From NCBI RefSeq assembly GCF_036417845.1, contig NC_089979.1:44586775-44650774 (forward strand): 64,000 bases of DNA, given 5' to 3'. The notes under the pieces are model-generated. The model ran no database searches. It was not told the origin of the DNA and worked only from the letters and a program-made list of their open reading frames with translations. The position numbers and the translations under genes were made by a program. Of the stretch, positions 15,001 to 28,104 are shown piece after piece. This DNA comes from Apteryx mantelli (lineage: Eukaryota; Chordata; Aves; Apterygiformes; Apterygidae). The first letter of the stretch is position 1. The number at the start of each line of letters is the position of its first letter.

Positions 15001-18000
15001 CCAGGTTGTTTTTGTGGATCAAACCAATGGATACTAAGGTTGTAAAAGAGCAGTGCATTATGAGAATGGATTGATATATGTGGACTGACTAAAGTTTAAG
15101 GTCAAATGAAAGTAGCCACCTTATTAAACTTTTATTTTGTGCAAGAGTTCGCAAGAGGATAAAAGCCTGCTGCCTTCACATCCATTTGTCCAGTAAGCTT
15201 GGGATACTGCCAACAAATGAAAAATAGTGAGTCTTCCTCCTTCATCAGTACTACATTAAGTTAGCTTGGCTGGAGACTAGATTAAATGCTCACTAAACCT
15301 GTTAGTATTGTGAAAATCGGTTAAGAGGACTGCAATATTCAAAAAGATTAATTACAGATTAACAGATTAATTACAGATTTAACTTTCTGGGGAGTGGCCT
15401 TGAAATGGATACTTTCCTATCAGATATGTCCTAAGTAATGATCAGACCTAATTTATTTTTAGAGGCAAATGGAGGACTTAGTGAGTATTCATGAGGCCTT
15501 GAATTACTCTTCCATTTAAAGTGGAAAAGAAAATTAAGACTGGAACCAGCTGTAGCAACCCTTTAAGAAAGACTGATAGATTGAGGGGCAAGCGGAGTTT
15601 CCCTGTAAATAAATGGTACTAGACTGATTTTTAGGGAGCACTAAAAAAAAAAGGCAAGCTCAGTGTTCTTCAAGCCAATCAAACTAAGGCGGAGACAAAG
15701 TTTGGGAAAAGTTGCTGGGAGCCAGCAAGGAACCTCTTCACATATTGTTGGGCCTCTGGAATCTTGATTTCTGAAGTAAATTTTCCTGACATGCAAAGCA
15801 GCTAGAAATGGGGAAGCATGAAGGATTTTATTCACCTTTCCTAAGTGAAGAAAGATAATCTATCCTACAGTGTTATGAGTTTCAATTTTCCATTTTCATA
15901 TATTAGGGGTACATGGCAATCTAATATTCTGTGTTCTTTTGCGTCAGTATTGATTAGCATTATTTTAGGAATATACCAGCTTAATAGAAACTTGATGTTA
16001 GTCTTAAGTAGGTCTGAGGATGTGATAGTTGCAGGGATTCTCAAGAATTAGCAAAATATGATTCTGGTAGAGCTTTGGCTTAGATATCTACAACACTGAT
16101 GAAGACAGTGAAGAATGGAGAAAAGCTGCCTTTACTTCTTACAATCCCTCTGCCTCCGAGAATATATATTAAAAAAAAAAGAAAAAGAAAAAATTATGGG
16201 TGATTAAGTAAACTTCTGTATTACAGTAATGTGCAATTTTGTTAGTCACACTATTCAGGCATAACAAAGGCAGAGGTCAACTGATGCCATGCCACTGTCC
16301 ATTCACATGGAAAACAGTTAATTCAGAAAGAATATTTAAGTTCATGTTAATATCAAAGAGTATGGGTTATGGACATTATCATGATAAACTGGGTTCTCAT
16401 TCATTCAAAATGAAAACGACTGTATCTAAAGCAGAGACAGGAATGGGAGCTTAAGAGACTATGGTTGTGAGTGATAATATCTGAGACAATACACGTGAAT
16501 GGAGGGGACAGTTTCAGTAGTATAAGTGTATAGCCTGTTTTTCAGGATGAAGTAAATGTATCAGACTGCAAATATATTGTCTGGTTAAAAATGTGCATTT
16601 GGCTTACATCAGGAAGCTGTTTTTTCTGGAAGTTGATCTGTTAGCCTTCAAGTAGGCATTATGCTAAGTGAAGAGGCATACCATGGGGTCAGAAGATATC
16701 TCTGGTTCATTCAGGATGAGGAAGAGGCCATGTGAATAGATCAAGATAAATCGTGATAAAACCAATGGAGAGATAAAATAATGGCAGAATAGAGATTAGG
16801 ACGAGAGGTCATAAGAACACAGATCACATTACAGTGAACAACTGTGACTTCAGGACACCACACCAGAAAATCTAGGTGATCACAAGAACAATCTGGCTGA
16901 TTTATAAATTAGCTGAAAAGAAAAAATCATATAATTATTCTCTTGGGGTGTGCATTCAGTTGAACTGTATGTTCAATTCAAGTTCTCTGACTTGAAAGGG
17001 AATGTGATGCCGGCTGTTATAATGGAAGCAATTATTGACAATGTGAGAATCTGTCTAAGGCAGAAAAGTTGGTGTCCCATTGTAGCAAGTGTCCTGTAAA
17101 GGTAATTACTGACGAAAGAGTCCATTTTATGATAAACTGTAATCAGAAGTGAGAAGGAAACGGAAGACTGGGAACAAGCCTGGGGCTATGGTATAGTTCA
17201 GAGACAACCTCCTTTTCCTATTTTCTGTTCTCTTAGCAGGGAAGGGGGACCACAGATCCCAAGAGCGATGCTAAGGCCATGTTAGCAGGGTGGAGAGCTG
17301 ATGGCAGTTTGCCACCACGTGGTATGGATACAAAGGAAGTATGACCTGCACTGGACGATTCATTGCCAGATGGTTCCCAGATGTGTTATTTATGAAGTCA
17401 CGGCCTAGTTAAACCACGTTCCTGGTGTCTTGTCTTCTTTTCCTGCAATGTCCAAGACATTAATGAAGGAATGTATGAGAACTAAATAGCAGACCAGTTG
17501 TCAAAAACCAAATGGCAACAGAAATCCTTTCCTGTCTCGGGATATGTGTAAATACATATTAGATTAACAAAACCATCTTTAAAAAGTTGATCCCTGAAGA
17601 GTCATAGAATTGGCTTCTGTAATGTGTACTAAGGACAATACTTACCTTGGACTCATCAGTCCCTTGTGAGTCTCTACCATAAAACTTAGCACATTCTCCT
17701 GCATGATTCTGTTCTTATATTTTCTTCCTTCAAAAGGGCCCTCTCTACCCTAACTTGCTCAATGTAGCAAAGAAATTCTTAAAAATAGAATATTGGTTAT
17801 TCCTTAAGAATATATACCAAATGGATTTGAATGAGCTCTATAGCATCTGAAATGATCTGACAATGTCAAATACAGTTGGTTGGTTGGCTGGTTAGTTTGT
17901 TTGCTTAAATTAGGCAATTTTGTCAGCAAGCTGACATGACTGAGAGATCGTGCAAGTTTCTTACCAGAAGGTAATTTGCTTAGTTTGCATAACTTATCTG

Positions 18001-21000
18001 AGGCAATGCAGTAACAGTTGGTGCATTATAGAAGAATTTTCTATTGCTGTTGTTGGTCTGGTTTTGTCTTTTATTAGAAATGGATGGAATATGATCTGTT
18101 TCTCCTGTTGTTATAGATATAAGAAACAATTCCTGAGTCAGTGCTAAAAAGGTAGGAAAGAACACGGTGAACAAGCTAGCGCTCTGTAACATCCTAGAGA
18201 CAGAACCATAGAAATATGATTTGACATGCAGAATAACATCAGTTGGCACAATTTTTATTGATTATAACCTATCATGTGATGGGCCCTCAGGTTTTAATAA
18301 ATAAGCTGGAATTCTACTGATATAAGAATGGAACTAAGCTTAAAACAATTCAGTAATAAATTTGTTTTGAATTGTCTGTATTCAAAATATGATCTTGTAT
18401 ATAACATTTATTTTTATGCAGATATTCAGAACAGATACCAACTTGTTTGCTTTTTCCTGCCAAAAAGTATGGGGTATATATTAACATTGATTTTCATTTC
18501 ACTGATCTAGGTGTTTCTCTCAATTTAATCCCATTTTATGTAACTTCTCTGGGCTGAGGCCAGAGTAAATGAGGTCAGAATATGGCCATAATACAAAATA
18601 TTTTTGCAAATATATTCAGGATAAATGGGATTTTTCTACTTAAGTCGTAAACTACTTCAGAGTTGATACCAAGTAAAATGAAACCATTATATCCTATTTC
18701 AGATAAATACAATAAATCATACAGCACAAAAGGGGCTGTGTGGCACATTCTTGTATAGGTGCAAACACTTCATGGATAAAGAGACTAGTTATCTTCATTC
18801 AAGACAACATTTTGAATCATTTTCTGACTGTCAACTATATGAGAAGGAGAGAAAAAGGTATAGTTAACTTTAAAGAAAAGCCTGGGAATATGTTAGTTTC
18901 TTGTTAGAAAGATTTGTAAGTTAATACTGTACGAAGCAGGGTAGGGAACTGATATTTCTAAATCAATGATCCATGTATAGGATGAACATAGGTAGCATTT
19001 TATTCATACATTAGACAAAGTAGAACTTGCATATCAAAAGCTAATAGTTTGGCAAAGAAGTCAGTGAGCGATTTATTAAAATAAAGCTAAAGAAATTATT
19101 TGGCTCTTCCCATTGCTCAAAAGACAACCTTCTTAGATAAGTAAGCCAGGTTAAAACCATTCAAGAACAATGACAACTGTCAGGATATAGCAGGTAGGCT
19201 GTATCAATAATCCCACAAGTGGGAAGTGAATTGAAAAGTGCATTAATATAGTTTAATTTTTCCAGATATTTTTAGGCATCCAATTCTTATAAAACTTACG
19301 TTTAGACATCATAAGTCAAAATACTTTACACTCACAGCATCTTATTTTTCCTGTTTTCCAGGTAAATCTTATTGATACCAGCCAAAATGTAGAAATTCAT
19401 CATTGTAACCGTACAGTAACTTTGACAGATTTAACTGGTCTTATATTCACCCCAATACATTTTTATGAGGAAAGTATACAATTTTATGATTATTTTATGG
19501 TATTAGACCTATGTTTTGGTAAAAATGGTTTGGAGAGGAAGAACTGCTCACTTTATTTGTGCTCTGGCTCAGCTGTTATTTAGGATGTGGAACCAAGAGA
19601 AGGCCAATGTTTTGAACACAGTATCCATTTAAGTAGTGTAAGAACTTCATCCATACTAGGAAGCATAATTCTCCTCACCCCAACTTTACATATGTCATCC
19701 CCCCAGTACCTGATGATAAAATGTTAGCTACCATTCTCTATGTTTTACTTAAAGATGTCAACAATGATAGTACAGTTAGGAGTTGTGTTTGTAAAAATAT
19801 AGGAGACGACAGCAGTTAATGAGGAGCTGAACTTGGTCTTTCTATTATATCCATCCCCACTGAGTGTTTCTCCACTAAGGACATGGGCGCCATTGTTTGC
19901 AGTTGACCATGGTTGTAGATAATTATTTTCATAGGATATGGATTCTTATTTTCTGCAACCTATTTCTTGATCCCTGAAAGACATTTAGATACTTTTAAAC
20001 AAGTCTGGGCAGATACTTTTTCAGTGTTTATCTTGTGAGCGATTATACAGCTTTCATAGTGTGTGTCTAACATTTATTGGATATAAATTTATCTTGGGCT
20101 CTGAAAATCCAGTTTCACAGGCTGCTGGCTTTAAGACAGTTCCTGACATCCTCTTATACCTCTGTCACCCTCCTACAGCCCTATCTTTCTTTCTCCCTGA
20201 TGGCTTCCTTAAGAATCAGGTTGATGTTCCTTTCCAAATCTCTCTACCTGTCCCTTTCTCTTTTCACCAAGATTCCCAGACCTACCGTTGCTATGTGACC
20301 TAGATTGTCCTTTCTATTCACTTAAGATTTTATGTTACTCCTTTCAGAGTTTGAGTTCACTTTGCTCTCTGAGAAATCATACCAGCAAGCATGTCTAAAT
20401 TATTTCCCATTGCTGGAAGCAAAAAAGAGCTAATAACGATGGAAGGAATGAGGAAAGATGTTTGGAGACAATGAAAGAAGAAAACTCAAAACATTTTGGG
20501 TGGAAGAAATTCCAGGGCATTTCTCAGGCTAAGGAATCATACTATTACTCACGAGATCAAAGTGAATTAGATTAGATCAAAATTTATCCATTTTTTTCAA
20601 AGCTCTGCAAAACCTGTCTTTGCATATAAAAGTTCTCACCTCATTTGGAAGGTAGAATACTTTACCACTATGTAATTTAAAAAACTTTTTTATTTATCCA
20701 TAATTTTCTGAAAACATACCATAAAAAATCTAGTATGAACCTCCTATTCTGAGTTAACTTTTTTGTTACTATTTTTTAAAACCTTTCAAAAATTCTAAAA
20801 TTACAAAACTGCAACATTTACCATGTCAAAAGATTAAAAAAATACAAACTTAAACAAAGTTCTAATTTAGATGCTTTTATCAACCTTTTTTTTAAATGTT
20901 GGGCTGCATTATTGACAAGATAATTTGCAGAGCATTACTCATGCCATTTAGCTTAAGAGTCCTTGCTTTTTCTTACTTCCTTTTGGAAGTTTTTAAAACA

Positions 21001-22829
21001 CAGATGATTATCGAAAGAATAAGTCAGATCCTTTATCATAATGAAAATTGCCAGTAATAGATTAAATGTATAGATATTAAGAAAACATTATTTTAATGGT
21101 ACACATACAAAGGTGTTTGTTGCTTTACAGTGGTGGCTTTCAGAGATTTTATTTAAATTCTGTTAATAATGCATGTTGATACATATTGTGCCATTTAACT
21201 GAGGAAAGGGAAGAAAGGTTGAAATCTGAGATAGTATTAAAATACGTTAGAAACTTTAGAGCATTATAATAGTTATTTCTATAAAATTACTTCAAATATT
21301 TCTTCAAGAAGGAAACAATTTGGAGTTCAAGTTGAGCAGCATAATAACTGAAAATATATAACAGTACTCTTATTCCCATTGCTAAACTATAGATTAGGGT
21401 CTTTTTTGGTTGTTGCCATTATAAATCCCTGTTCCCAGGGGTTCCCTAGCAATCATCAAAATTTGCTTTGGGCAAAGCTTTGAGGTATGTTCTTCAAATA
21501 ATGCATAGGGGATTGGCTTACAACTCCAACTTGTGTTAACAGGAGCCATCTAGGTAAATCTCTCATGGATTCATGGGAGAAAAAACTCCAGAGTATAAGA
21601 GGTTTCGTCCCAAGGATTATTTGTTTCTGATATATATATCCTCATAAAAACATGCTCTAGAATAAAACATTCAAAACTAGTGATCTCAGATACTTGTTGG
21701 GACTACTAACACTCACTTAATTGTGTTAAATTGAAATTCCATTGATGAAGTTTGCAACATAAACTATTTCCTAAACATTTATGGAAGAGAAAATGATAGT
21801 GTTGATGAAGAAATATATACATTTGCAAGTAAATAAAATATTAACTAATGAATTATGTAGAAAATCATCCAAAATGTTTATATTAACCACTGTCAAATTC
21901 AAAGTGTTGGTTGATGCACCCTCTGTTCTTTACAAGGCAGGGATATAGGTTGGCTTGGCTGATCCGAATGTAGGTGGATCTACATGCCAGCTTCTGTTTT
22001 CCATTTTGTGGGTTACAAGAGTAAACTAGCTCATCTTCCTGTCTTATTCTGGGAGGAATTCCTTTCCCCTGATTCTATCAGCTCAGTTCATCCACAGATT
22101 ACGTCAAAGATTTACTATTAATGAGTGTGCTGATTAAACAACTTGACAAACTATATGTTCTAAGAAATCTGGCTATGTCTATGTCTCTGGTCCCTGTATT
22201 TCCCAAGTAGCCAGGCAGCAAAGTATAGTGGAAACCATGACTGAGAACCATAATTTTCAGTTCTCCTAAATTTTCCTAACCATTTACATCAAATTGTCAT
22301 CTGATTGCTGCAAAAGAGAAGCCATTACTCGGTAACATCATCAACCAGGATATACACAGATGCTAGCTTTAGTCTAGTGAGAATGTCCCTACACAACTTC
22401 TGGAGTTCATGAAGAGACAGAGATTCCTCCAGTCAGTTTGGAGTAGTAGCTTAATTCCATGTGCTCTGAATCACTCCCTGGAGGAACCTCTTTCCATGGA
22501 CTGTTGCAAGACTACAGGGAATAGAAAGATTAGCCTTCCAGATTAAAAAAGGCTTTGTGAGCACCACTTGTTCTGCCTGTGAATTCTAACTTCTTTTTCT
22601 TAGGCAAGGTATGCAAAAAAGCATCAACTTATTTCAGAGGTAGAATATATTAGCTGAAACAAAGTACTTCACTAATACAGCTACAAGACTACAAGCTCAA
22701 TGCATTTAATGGGCTGGAAAAAGTGTGCCATTCTGCACGTACAATGTGCAGCTAAACATACACTTTGTCTCCTGTAAATAGATATTTCAAATACACTTCC
22801 TTATACTTCTTTCAATATCTATACATCTT
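1..22829. other. Gene-free AT-rich sequence
   Basis: All frames on both strands are short (at most 152 codons, and that one begins at a TTG) with no recognisable domains. No tRNA, rRNA or young transposon was seen. The block 1500-1830 is less AT-rich and more complex than its surroundings, and could be regulatory, but nothing in it proves this. Confidence 0.6.
7351..7367 (+). repeat. Poly(A) run (A17)
   Basis: Homopolymer; no retroposed sequence was recognised upstream of it. Confidence 0.95.
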
Positions 22830-23720
22830 TCCAGTACACAGATGACTGGGACTGTACATAGTACTTTGGGTGAGAACTCAACAATGTTTTGCATAGTATT
22901 CTTATTTTCCTGTCTCTAGTCTGAGTACCTTGCTTGCCATGTCCTCAGATCATGTTTGTCTTTTGATAGTCTTATCACATTGGTGTTTCACATCTTTTAT
23001 GTGACTGGTTAGTACCAAGCTTTTTGTTCTTTCTCTATTATTTCCAGTCTATAAGCACCAAAGTCTTGCTTTTAGTCCTAAACCTCATATTTCCTACTGT
23101 TGTGTGTGATCACATTTCTTTTACTCCAACGTTCAGTTCTCCAATTTGCTCTATCTGATACTCTGGACCTCCTCTGTGCTGATAGTATATCCCAACATAG
23201 TATCATCATAAACAATATTATTCTTCATACCAAGAGTATCACCTAACATTACCACCTGCTGTCACCATCTCTGTGGTCTTTTCCTGCCCATATTACAACT
23301 CTTGGGCTAGTCTACCTTTTCTAACTTACTTAAAAAAAAATCCTATTGGAATTAATTTATAATAAATTTGATATCTAGATATATGATAGCTACAATGTTT
23401 TCTTTGCCTAGAAAACCTGTTACTTTAGCTGACAAAGGTACAGCCTTACCCTGGCAAGATCTGCCTTTGCTATACCTGTAGAGAATTTTATTTCACTTCC
23501 TATTTTTCTCCATATCCTTAATTATACCTTCATCCAGATTTGTTCTAAAATCTTGATACTAATGAGGTAAGATTGCTGTTAATCAGATACCCGGTTCACT
23601 TTTCTCCCTTTCTTAAATATAGACATCATGTTTGTTTTCCTGCACCAAATGCATATCACTCCCAACCTGATGGACTCCTTTAAAAGTACTTGCTATCAGA
23701 GTACTACCTGTGAGGAAAAA
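22830..23720 (-). mobile_element. Ancient decayed CR1/L3-type LINE
   Basis: Collinear weak similarity to the CR1/L3 reverse transcriptase region, minus strand. Recognisable blocks in order are: GGGACTGTACATAGTACTTT near 22848 (the 'ggacacagtactcc' part); CACATTGGTGTTTCACATC near 22977; TCTCCAATTTGCTCTATCTG near 23138; and CCCTTTCTTAAATATAGACA near 23606, followed by a CTTTT...CTTGCTATCAGAGT stretch ending at 23704. No reading frame survives. The order and spacing match the enzyme's 3' to 5' layout in younger copies, which is why I call it a single element. Boundaries are approximate. Confidence 0.65.
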
Positions 23721-24687
23721 CAGTTCAAATATTAAAACAAAGCTTAAAAAATATTGGCTGTGGTCAGGCAGAAAACATTTCAATAATTAGTGGAAAGTTA
23801 TAATGAAATTGCATTTTGCTGATCTCTTTGGTTTGCAATGGGTAGCATTTAACAAAATAAATAAATAAAGGTTTCATGAATATTTATAGCCCATCTGCTC
23901 TGAATATAGTATATCAAATTTAAATGAGGCAAAGGATTAAAGCTACAATTTAAAAATGTAAAACTAGAGGGGCTTATTTTTAACCTTAGGACAGCCCAGC
24001 ATTTAAATAAGACAGATTGGAACTGGGAAGGAATATGAACTCTTAATTTTATTAATCTCCTTATGCTGCTGTGCATTGTTCTGAGTCACCAAAATATGCA
24101 TAATTTCTGAACAGCTTGACACTTTGCTTTGCTTTCCATGTTAAATTTTAAGAAATACATATCATGTATCACTTGTTAATGGTTTCTGTGGGTGGAGATG
24201 AGTAATTAAGGGCTTGTGAAATTGGAGCAGCATACATTTTATAATTGATAACATAAACTCACAGGATTACTGCAGTTCCATAAAGGGCTTAGCTTGTGCT
24301 ATTTTATAAATAAGCAGAGGAAACACTCCCTTAAAATTAGATTGCCAAGATTTTCAAAAGTGACCACAGGCTCCATGTGTCTTGCTTTGGGTCTCCAGCT
24401 GTGTAGGACTTTTCAGTATCCTGACACTTGACACATTTTGGAAGTATGTCCCTTTTAGAAAGTATTTTAGTTGTCCAACCTAAAATTCTTGATACATTTT
24501 TTTAAAATAAGTTTTATGAGCCTTGAGGAAGAAAAAGAAACAAAAACAAAAACAAGAAAAACCCCAAAACACAGAACAAACAGAATTAGTAATTCAATTA
24601 CACTGTTTATTAGACATATCATATATAACAAACTATGGGATATAAATTTTCAGTTAGAAAAGTGGATTATGGTCACTCAAGTACACT

Positions 24688-24722
24688 TGTGTGTGTGTGT
24701 GTGTGTGTGCGTGTGTGTGTGT
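24688..24722. repeat. (TG)n microsatellite
   Basis: About 17 TG units with one TG to CG change near 24710. On the plus strand it encodes the Val-Cys run of a chance 95-codon frame, which is not a gene. Confidence 0.95.
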
Positions 24723-25489
24723 AAAGTATTTATCTGTAATACCGGAGATACAAACTAAGGCTTACAGTTTCTCCCTCTACACAATCAGTTTGCAATTTCA
24801 TTTAGAAATTTAATGTATGTTTAAGTTTCATTGGTTTTCTTTCCTAAATGTTAGTAGAGTATGAGACAATGCCACTTATAGTCTTGGAAATTTGTAAATA
24901 AGCCAGTCCTGTTGTTTTGGGCTCAGTTACTGAGTTTCAGTTTCAGGCGGAGGGGGAGGACTGGAGACATTTTTCCTCCATTAGTGCTGAAGAAGCTGTC
25001 TGGTACGTGATAGCTTCAGAAAACCTGCTCTGTACAACTGGGGCATTAAGGCAGATTTAGAAACATGGTTTGTAACTATGTTATGGATTCGGGAATGCTT
25101 CCCCAAATCCCTCTGATATCTCAAACCATGCTTTGACTCTGTTTTGGAATAAAACCTGTGCACTCCCCTTCCCTTACTATCAGTTTGCTTTCCAAGAGAA
25201 GAAAACCAAGGTGGGATAGTGAGAAGGATACTGGTGTGGATGATGGGGGCAGCAAGAAAATTTTCAAAACACACTTTGGCTTCAAGTCTATTCTTGTGTT
25301 TACTGTGATAGATCCAATTTTTAGGAAGGCCTGTAAAATGCTCTTATAGAAAATATTCTCTTTCACAGAAGGAGAAAGTTCAAAAGATATAGCCTGTATT
25401 TATGGTTTCTCCTGAAAGAAAAGGATACACTGACAATTTTCTTTTTGGTGTTTTTGATGAGCTGTTTTTTGGTTTGTTTATTTGTTTTG

Positions 25490-25504
25490 TTTTTTTTTTT
25501 TTTT
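25490..25504 (+). repeat. Poly(T) run (T15)
   Basis: Homopolymer at the end of a T-rich stretch with TTTG units. Confidence 0.95.
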
Positions 25505-25830
25505 GACTGAATTTGAGACAGACATCTCTATAATCCTGGACATTTATATTTGTTGCATTTTTGGAGCAGAATGAAAAAAGAACCCAAAATAATGAAACTT
25601 TATTCCCCTTTTCTTAAATTATCTCTTTTTGCTCAGTACTGTTTCACTGGTTAAACTGTTTATGAAAGAAAAGAGTCAAAATGAGTTTTGAAGATTAAAA
25701 GAAAACTTGCTAATGTACCTACATATGATCTTGACCATAAATTAAACATTCACAACGTGGTAGCAGACAATGATAAGAACAAAGAAAACAGTTGAATGTA
25801 AAACTCAGTAGTTCAGCTGCTGCTGCTATA

Positions 25831-28021
25831 TCACAAAATCACAGAATGGCTGAGGTTGGAAGGGACCTCTGGAGATCATCTAGTCCAACCCCTCTGCTCA
25901 AGCAGGGTCACCTAGAGCATGTTGCACAGGATCGCGTCCAGGCGGGTTTGGAATATCTCCAGAGAAGGAGACTCCACAACTTCTCTGGGCAACCTGTTCC
26001 AGTGCTCTGTCACCCTCACAGTGAAGAAGTTTTCCTCATGTTCAGATGGAAGTGTCTGTGTTTCAGTTTGTGCCCGTTGCCTCGCGTCCTGTTTCTGGGC
26101 ACCACTGAAAAGAGTCTGGCTCCATCCTCTCGACACCCTCCCTTCAGATACTGGTACACATTGGTAAGATCCCCTCTGAGCCTTCTCTTCTCCAGGCTAA
26201 ACAGGCCCAGCTCTCTCAGCCTTTCCTCATAAGAGAGATGTTCCAGTCCCCTAATCATCTTTGTAGCCCTTCACTGGACTTGCTCCAGTAGTGCCACATC
26301 CCTCTTGTACTGGGGAGCCCAGAACTGGACACAGTACTCCAGATGTGGCCTCCCCAGGGCTGAGTAGAGGGGGAGGATCACCTCCCTCGACCTGCTGGCA
26401 ACACTCTTCCTGATGCAGCCCAGGATACCATTAGCCTTCTTGGCCACAAGGGCACATTGCTGCCTCATGCTTAACTTGGTGTCCACCAGCACTCCCAGGT
26501 CCTTCTCAGCAGAGCTGCTTTCCAGCAGATCAACCCCCAACCTGTCCTGGTGCATGGGGTTATTCATCCCTAGGTGCAGGACTCTGCACTTGCCTTTGTT
26601 GAACTTCATGAGGTTCCTCTCTGCCCACCTCTCCAGCCTGTCCAGGTCCCTCTGAATGGCAGCACAGCCCTCTGGTGTATCCGCCTCTCCTCCCAGTTTT
26701 GGATCATCAGCAAACTTGCTGAGGGTGCACTCTGTCCCTTCATCCAGGTCACTGATGAAGAAGTTGAACAGGGCTGGAGCCAGTACTGACTCCTGGGGAA
26801 CACTGCTAGCTACAGGCCTCCAACTAGACTCTGCCCCACTGAGCACAACCCTCTGAGCTCTGCCATTCAGCCAGTTCTCAGTTCACCTCACTGTCCACTC
26901 AGCTAGCCCACACTTCCTGAGCTTGTCTATGAGGATGTCATGGGAGACAGTGTCAAAAGCCTTGCTGAAGTCAAGGGAGACAACATCCACTGCTCTCCCC
27001 TCATCTACCCAGCCAGTCATTGCATCATAGAAGGCTGTCAGATTGGTTAAGCATGATTTCCCCTTGGTGAAGCCATGCTGACTACTCCTGAGCACCTTCT
27101 TGTCCTCCACGTGCTTGGAGATGGCCTCCAGGATGAGCTGCTCCATCATCTTTCCAGGGATGCAGGTGAGGCTGACTGGCCTGTAGTTCCCTGGGTCCTC
27201 CTTCTTGCCCTTTTTGAAGACTGGGGTGACATTGGCCTTCTTCCAGTCTTCAGGTACCTCTCCTGTCCTCCATGACCTTTCAAAGATGATGGAGAGTGGC
27301 TTAGCAATAACATCCACCAGCTCCCTCAGCACTCGTGGGTGCATCCCATTGGTGCCCATGGATTTGTGGGTGTCAAGTTTGCTTAAATGATCTCTAACCC
27401 ACTCCTCCTCCACCAAGGGAAAGTCTTCCTTTCTCCAGACCTTCTCTCTTGCCTCCAGGGTCTGGGGTTCCTGAGGGCTGGCCTGAGCAGTAAAGACTGA
27501 AGCAAAGAAGGCATTCAGGAACTCTGCCTTCTCTGCATCCTTCGTCACCAGGGCACCCACCCCATTCAGCAAAGGGTCCACATTTTCCCTAGTCTTCCTC
27601 TTGCTACTGATGTATTTGAAGAAGCCCTTCTTGCTGTCCTTGACATCCCTTGCCAGATTTAATTCCAAACTGGCTTAGCCTTCCTCGTCGCATCCCTGCA
27701 TACTCTGACAGTGTTCCTATATTCCTCCCAAGTGGCCTGTCCCTTCTTCTACATTCTGTATACTTCCTTCTTCTGGTTGAGTTTTACCAGGAGCTCCTTG
27801 TTCATCCATGCAGATCTCCTACCTCCTTTGCTTGACTTCCTACTCATAGGGATGCACCACTCTTGAGCCTGGAGGAAGTGATGCTTGAGTATTAACCAGC
27901 TCTCTTGAACACCCCTTCCTTCTAGGGCCCTCACCCATGGGATTCCTCCAAGTAGGTCCCTGAAGAGGCCAAAGTTTGCTCTGCTGAAGTCCAGGGTTGC
28001 GATCCTACTTAGTGCCCTGCC
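25831..28021 (-). mobile_element. CR1 LINE, young, 5'-truncated copy 1 (about 2.2 kb)
   Basis: The 3' end is at the low coordinate. It has two imperfect octamers (TCACAAAA, TCACAGAA) followed by the conserved CR1 3' block, with GGTTGGAAGGGACC near 25855. The copy then reads back through most of the ORF2 reverse transcriptase. Homology stops near 28020, just after the stretch containing CTGAAGTCCAGGGTTG, so the element is 5'-truncated, as most CR1 copies are. It closely matches the copy at 48721-49925 over their shared part (about 26576-27380 here), so both belong to one recently active subfamily. CR1 copies move by target-primed reverse transcription and usually lack clear target duplications; none was seen here. 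Confidence 0.95.
25912..27934 (-). pseudogene. Broken CR1 ORF2 (reverse transcriptase) remnant
   Basis: Minus-strand frames give the C-terminal two thirds of CR1 ORF2 in pieces. The segment 27668-26883 has the reverse transcriptase fingers ([19 protein letters not shown]) and motif A (SLDFSKAFD). An in-frame TGA at 26885-26883 replaces the Trp codon that copy 2 keeps in [10 protein letters not shown]. The same frame then continues to 26271 with motif B as VPQESVL and the catalytic motif as FADDPKLGG. Further pieces in shifted frames carry the C-terminal tail ([16 protein letters not shown], near 26030) and the part before the fingers (27934-27749). The usual CR1 sequences are PQGS and FADDT, so two normally conserved positions differ. 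This copy cannot make a functional enzyme. Confidence 0.9.
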
Positions 28022-28075
28022 TCCCTATATGAGCCTTTTCTATTGTCTTCACTACTTGCAGTGTGACACTTGTAG

Positions 28076-28104
28076 TGTTCTGTAAAGCTGGCCTTTACAG
28101 AACA
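28076..28104. repeat. Short perfect hairpin, 12-bp stem and 5-nt loop
   Basis: TGTTCTGTAAAG, loop CTGGC, then CTTTACAGAACA. It lies about 55 bp beyond the 5' truncation point of CR1 copy 1. Confidence 0.9.

Larger units (their letters stand above)
23721..25830. other. Gene-free AT-rich sequence
   Basis: No convincing coding frame. The stretch 24000-24350 is of mixed, non-repetitive composition with several TAATTA-like homeodomain-type cores; conservation cannot be judged from one sequence. The part 24350-24480 may be an old repeat (TTTTCAAAAGTGACC), but I could not place it in a family. Confidence 0.5.

Noticed and set aside
24471..24758. 95-codon frame with a Val-Cys repeat
   Set aside because: The repeat is a translated TG microsatellite.
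26413..27390. Several plus-strand frames across CR1 copy 1
   Set aside because: They are antisense shadows of the CR1 reverse transcriptase; the same applies at 48649-49928.
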